64,000 nucleotides of DNA from Sipunculus nudus (lineage: Eukaryota; Annelida; Sipuncula; Golfingiida; Sipunculidae). The notes under the pieces were generated by a model. That model was not told the DNA's origin, did no database searches, and saw only the letters and a program-made list of their open reading frames with translations. Shown here piece by piece: positions 59,463 to 64,000 of this stretch (position 1 is the stretch's first letter; each line of letters starts with the position of its first letter). The DNA lies in contig CM049311.1 of the NCBI GenBank assembly GCA_026874595.1, positions 45,823,676 to 45,887,675 of the forward strand. Reading direction: 5' to 3'. The position numbers and the translations under genes are program-made.

Positions 59463-60299
59463 AGTTTACAGGCATTGAATGATTTTATTGTCAATGCTTG
59501 TATATACATCTATGTAAATAAATATTTGAATATAATTCTAAGTTAATACCATATTTCATAATAGCATTATTATACTGATAGATATTTAAAAATAAACATG
59601 CTTAGAATTGTCTGATCTATTCGCATAAAGTAAATAACGTCACCAAGGAGAAAGAGAGAGTGTGTGTGTGTGTGCAGTTGTAGGTGTAATTATGTAAATC
59701 CAGTTATATTTTCATTAACCTTACTTCCTTTTGCTTGTTCAGCCACCCGAGACATTGAGTCACATGACGAGACGGGTACGGACCGCGAGGTCGCTGAGAA
59801 CATGGTCGTAAAAGTGTTTTTTTTTATAATGGAGTTGTGACGTCACGCCTGGGTTAACCCCTTGTATGACCGCGTCATACAACGTCAGTGTAAGTCAATG
59901 TAACATTAAGCATCAACAATACGCCACAATTGTACAGATGGACTGGATTGTATGTACGATGAGAGCGGCCCGTTTTCTACAAGCTTTCAACAAGCTACAC
60001 ATCCATACAGGTCCATAAATAAGCGATTTTATGTAGTGATGGTAGGAGGCCCTGTGTAATAGCACTTGGTCTATTCTATGTGATATTCCTTTACAAGTCT
60101 GCCTCAATACAAACACCATAAGATCCAACATACAGCGTGGAGGAGGTTCTGTACAATCTCAGCCCATGTACGTTTGACTTGATATTATATTTATATTACT
60201 ATTATTTCAAATTTATATTCTTCATATATTGCAAATGGTCTTGACGCCAACATGTTTCATGTGTATAAAAGACCTGGCCGATTGGAACAGCTACAAACC
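59461..60299. other. AT-rich unassigned sequence
   Basis: Nothing was recognised apart from a short (TG)n. Confidence 0.5.
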
Positions 60300-61105
60300 T
60301 AATGTCCAACAGACCAGTGCTCCCCATACCAGTATTATACAGACCAATGCCGCATGTACCAATGTCCTACAGACCAATGCTGCATGTACCAATATCCCAC
60401 AGACCAAATCCACTGGTACTAGTGTCCCACAGACCAATGCCGCGTGTACCAATGTCCCACAGAACAACGCCTCATGTACCAATGTCCCACAGACCAAACC
60501 TATTGGCACCATGCAGTGTCCAACAGACAGAATCCACTGCTATTAGTGTCCCACAGACCTATGCCGCATGTACCAATGTCACACAGACCAACGCCGAATG
60601 TACCAATGTCCAACAGACCAAATCCACTGGTACTAGTGTCCCACAGACCAATGTCGCATGTACCAATGTCCCACAGAACAACGCCGCATGTACCAATGTC
60701 GCACAGACCAACGCCGAATGTACCAATTGTCCAACAGACCAAATCCACTGGTACTAGTGTCCCACAGACCAATGTCACAGTTCTAATGTCCTACAGCCCA
60801 AGGCAATCTGTACCAATATCCTACAGACCAATGTCCCTTGTACCAATGACCTACATACCCATGCCAATTGGAACAATGTCCCACAGACCAATACCCCCAG
60901 TACAAATGTCCCTCAGACACATATGCTTCCTTGTATCACTGTCCCATAGACCAATGCTTCCTTTTCCCACTTTCCTACCGTCAATGCCAATTGTAAGCTA
61001 GTATACTGTCCCACAGACCCATGCCCCTTGTCCCACAGACTAATGCCCTCTGTATAAATATGCCACAGAACAATGTCTCTATATATGAACCTACCAATGT
61101 CCCAA
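60300..61105. repeat. minisatellite L, 30-bp unit
   Basis: About 27 units read cacagaccaatgccgcatgt, accaatgtcc. Because 30 is a multiple of 3, frames stay open on both strands: up to 185 codons (60444-61001 +, rich in 'SHRPMPHVPM'), 151 and 105 codons on +, and 92 on -. With three open frames and degenerate edges, coding is not supported. Confidence 0.93.
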
Positions 61106-61265
61106 AGACTATTCCTCCCCCCCCCCCCCCCACACACACACACACGCTAAGTCCCCCCCCCCTCACACACCAAGTCCTCCCCCCACACACACACACCAAG
61201 TCCCCCCCCCCACCACACACCAAGTCCCCCCCCCCCTCCCCACACACACACACACACACCAAGTC
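61106..61265. repeat. poly-C and (CA)n tract cluster
   Basis: Four or five alternating C-runs (up to about 15) and CACA stretches are joined by 'caccaagtcc'. They extend array L. The minus strand is G-run-rich and could form G-quadruplexes. Confidence 0.9.
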
Positions 61266-61574
61266 CCTCAAATCAATGCTCCTGACATCAGCATTCCTCG
61301 GAATCATGTACTTTCACAGACCAGTGTACCGCAGACAATTTTCCTCAGACAAATTGACCTCAACCAATATTCTTCAGGTCAATACTCGTACAGGCCATGC
61401 TGACATAGACTATTCCCTGTATTGCCCATGCAGTTAGTCCAAAGGTCAACGATGTCCAAAAAAAAAAAAAAACATGTTCACAAGATGAATTTCAATGTAC
61501 CGCAGACAACATTCCCTACACCAAAACAACGCCAACATACCTTTAAAAGCTTTTTCATAAGAACAAGGATCCAC

Positions 61575-61575
<1 letters not shown>
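61266..61575. other. unassigned spacer
   Basis: The first part is degenerate L-like sequence (cagacca, ccgcagac). Then nothing was recognised. Confidence 0.45.
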
Positions 61576-61621
<46 letters not shown>

Positions 61622-61633
61622 TATTATTATTAT
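61576..61633. repeat. (TTA)n microsatellite
   Basis: A trinucleotide tract of about 58 bp with a few changes. Confidence 0.96.
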
Positions 61634-61847
61634 CTATATAATTAATACGGAGTTGGGTTATTTTCTAGACCACGGTTTACCTGCTTCCTTTTCGATTTGA
61701 ATCTCCAAATTCGGCAGACGTATCGGTTGTGTGCTCTTCTAGGACAAGTTTGTTTTATTTTGCGGGATTATGCCCTATCAAGCTGAATAATTAATAATTT
61801 TAATATTTCCCCATTAGGTGCCCCTATTTCGTTTGTGCTGCAAGGTT
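61634..61847. other. short unassigned spacer
   Basis: Nothing was recognised. Confidence 0.5.
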
Positions 61848-62706
61848 TCTCCACGCCTGTGACTTTTTTTCAGGAGGCGCCTCGGGGATTTTCACTGGCC
61901 TGTTAAGACCGTGGCTAGAGCGCATGTCCTGCCTAAAAGGCATTTCCGTGCAATACGCGGTCACGCGGGTCCACTATAATCCCCATTGATCCCCCATATC
62001 CATTAATTGTAACGCCTCTAAAGGAATTTTCTCTCTCAAAAGGAAGTAAAGGTTTTTAATCCAAAAACCACATGACTTTGCTTTCAATGCGAGGGCTTTT
62101 CAGTGTGGTCAACATTGCGCACTGAGTCCAGTGATGTGACCGCCGTTTGACAAATTTTTCTTGGGTTATAGGTATGTTGATTTTTATAAATTTAAAAAAT
62201 ATCTTTCCATGATAACCATGGTTTCAAAAGTTCGGCCAAGTCATGTGTTTATGAAGGTTTTTTTTTTTAAAAGAAGTCCCACAAATTAATTATCATTCGG
62301 TTGGGTGGGGGTGGGGAGGGGGGGGGGGTCACATATCTTTGTTAAGCTCCTTTGTCTGTAGGGACGGTGAAACAAGAAAACATATCACCAGTACATCTTT
62401 AAATTGATTACAAACTAGAGTCTGTAGTCAGGGCGTACAGACTTCCACCAGAATCTCCTTTAATATCAGTCATGTGTTCACGTGTATGCGTTTCATGTAT
62501 GAACACATGTTATGCTTCAGTAACATGAGTTCACCTTGCGAGTGACAGAACAAATAAATACGAATGTGTGGCTTCCACACGGTGACAAAGGAATGGTAAG
62601 AAAATGAGAAAATATATATTGTGGTGATTCTTATTACCTCCAAAATATAATGGACTATTGATATATCTTTACCCTAACCCTCTACAAATATTTAGCAAAA
62701 CATTTT
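61848..62706. repeat. diverged tandem duplication, copy 1
   Basis: Landmarks in order recur in copy 2: 'cgcctgtgac', 'caggaggcg', 'taatccccat', 'aaaaggaagt', 'tctttccatgataaccatgg', 'ttcggcc', 'ccagaatct', 'gtgacaaaggaat', 'ccctctacaaat'. It has extra G-rich sequence (62310-62330) missing from copy 2. No coding frame was seen. Confidence 0.75.
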
Positions 62707-63340
62707 TCGCCTGTCACACTTTTTCAGGAGGAGGCGACCTGTAATCCCCACTAAATCCCATTTCCATTATATCGCCTTTTAAGGAATTTTACTCTGTCAA
62801 AAGGAAGTGAAGATTTTAAATTTAAGCGCGGGACACATGTCCACATAATTCTTTTAATGGGGCACTTTTCCGTTGAGTGGACACAAAGAGCTGAGACCCT
62901 TTACACGATCACCGTTTTATAGGTTTACAGGTGTGTTGATTTTTATACATTCAGAAGTATCTTTCCATGATAACCATGGTTTTAATAGTTCGGCCGATTT
63001 ATGGGTTGTTTAAAAAAAAATCCTCGGTCTCTTGGGGACTTTGAAACCCCCGCCAGAATCTACTAGTCAGTCGTTCGTTCTTACGTGCACGTTTCATGTA
63101 AAACATGGTCATGGTCCAGAAACACGGGTACACCAGGCGAGTGGCAGAACAACTGCATACGAATGGGCGGCTTCTACTCGGTGACAAAGGAATAGCCCCT
63201 TATAATTATTCCTTTGTGGAATTGTGATTATGGAACTTAAGGAAAAAATATATTAGGGTGATTCCGATTATCTTCAAAAATGTAATGGATTACGGATGCA
63301 GTTTTACTCTATCCCTCTACACATTTTCAGCAAAATCTGT
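62707..63340. repeat. diverged tandem duplication, copy 2
   Basis: The same order of blocks as copy 1. The offset falls from 855 to 758 to 599 bp along it, which shows large indels. By eye identity is roughly 70-75%. Confidence 0.75.
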
Positions 63341-64000
63341 ATAATACATTTTGCGTTAATTTGCTGAAAGATAATGCAACGAACCTAGGCTCAAGTGGTT
63401 TCTTTGCTAAATGCTTTCATCGAAATATGTTACCTGCTTTCTTTTTATCTGCATGGGAGAGTTGTCAATTTTGCATCAGATCTGCTTATTCCATGATAAT
63501 TTACAGTACTTATACTACTTATACTACTAAAAATTTAATGCTGTTGGAATATATTTTTCTGGGCCTATCTTTTTTACATTGGCAGCTATACGTTTCGCGT
63601 ACAAGAGACTTCAACGAGATATGCATGTGTAGACAAATAACGCATGTGTCTGTCAACATGCCTTAGACTATATACCCTCAACTTACTACACTGAATAAAC
63701 ATCGTGTTTCACGATGTCGCCTGAGCTTCAACTAATACAAAGCAACTTTCATATAAGTTCACGGTAGAATGCTTCTTAATACAAATCGTTATATCTACGA
63801 TATTTCCCAAGCAATGAAGCTGTCGGACCTATGTTAATTGTTAACAGGAAAAAAAATTATTTTTTGTGTAGTTTTTTGGAATAGAATATTTTTTTTCTTT
63901 CTATGTTGTTGTTTTGGGGGAGGGTGTTCCTGGAGAATTCTAGCAGAAGTAATCTTCATATCATATAAATGAAACACATGACAAAAGTTCTTGCAAAAAC
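63341..64000. other. AT-rich unassigned sequence
   Basis: A 101-codon frame at 63361-63666 (+) has no recognised domain. Confidence 0.4.

Noticed and set aside
59308-59509. 66-codon minus frame with a Ser/Leu run
   Set aside because: The run is the (GA)n microsatellite.
60302-61001. 151- and 185-codon Pro/Met-rich frames
   Set aside because: They are different frames of the same 30-bp array and are mutually overlapping, so not evidence for a protein.
61422-61700. 92-codon frame with a poly-Ile run
   Set aside because: The run is the (TTA)n microsatellite.

Overview
This looks like a 64-kb piece of an animal nuclear genome, most likely a marine invertebrate and probably a lophotrochozoan such as a mollusc. 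That is inferred from the style of the repeats: long (TA)n tracts, many minisatellites, gypsy-like solo LTRs, and dispersed repeats with (GGAC)n next to a terminal hairpin. No conserved gene confirms it. There are no operons, ribosome-binding sites, rRNA genes or CRISPR arrays. I found no complete protein-coding gene. Nearly all long open frames lie in tandem arrays, in (TA)n tracts, or in unsupported sequence. Two short stretches look like exon or pseudo-exon material (34186-34358 on +, 29070-29215 on -). A weak reverse-transcriptase-like stretch lies at about 6640-6775.

The main content is tandem DNA. Twelve unrelated minisatellite or satellite families cover about 20 kb, roughly a third of the window: A (about 30 bp, 2566-3230), B (48-50 bp, 3231-6645), C (70 bp, 9187-12590), D (about 67 bp, 18340-24575), E (about 57 bp, 25581-26157), F (40 bp, 26698-28212), G (about 35 bp, 33494-34165), H (about 59 bp, 34735-35030), I (about 30 bp, 47855-49381 and 50430-50575), J (47 bp, 55352-55752), K (about 38 bp, 55780-56785) and L (30 bp, 60300-61105). 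Several have higher-order structure; B repeats every 449 bp exactly at a marker variant. Microsatellites, mostly (TA)n, are scattered throughout.

The second layer is retroelements. One LTR family, starting TGTTAC and ending GTAACA, has solo LTRs at 36719-37633 (target duplication ACGT) and 52262-53062 (CATG), a diverged copy at 45965-46800, and a broken nest at 7367-9153. The nest lies inside satellite C. It holds LTR pieces, a degenerate gag start, a primer-binding site resembling the tRNA-Pro type, and a miniature two-LTR element whose short LTRs contain a tRNA-like sequence with A and B boxes. A different LTR (49382-50429) splits minisatellite I.

The third layer is older dispersed repeats. 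R1 (about 160-bp subunits, six segments) carries several perfect AGGTCAnnnTGACCT palindromes and ends in a hairpin. R2 forms an inverted pair at about 13.8 and 16.5 kb and flanks two tRNA-derived SINE-like copies. R3 is a short direct repeat. A 77-bp-arm foldback lies at 43764-43947, and a diverged duplication fills 61848-63340. The long AT-rich stretches between (for example 30.3-33.5, 37.9-45.9 and 56.8-60.3 kb) hold nothing I can assign and are probably intergenic or intronic.
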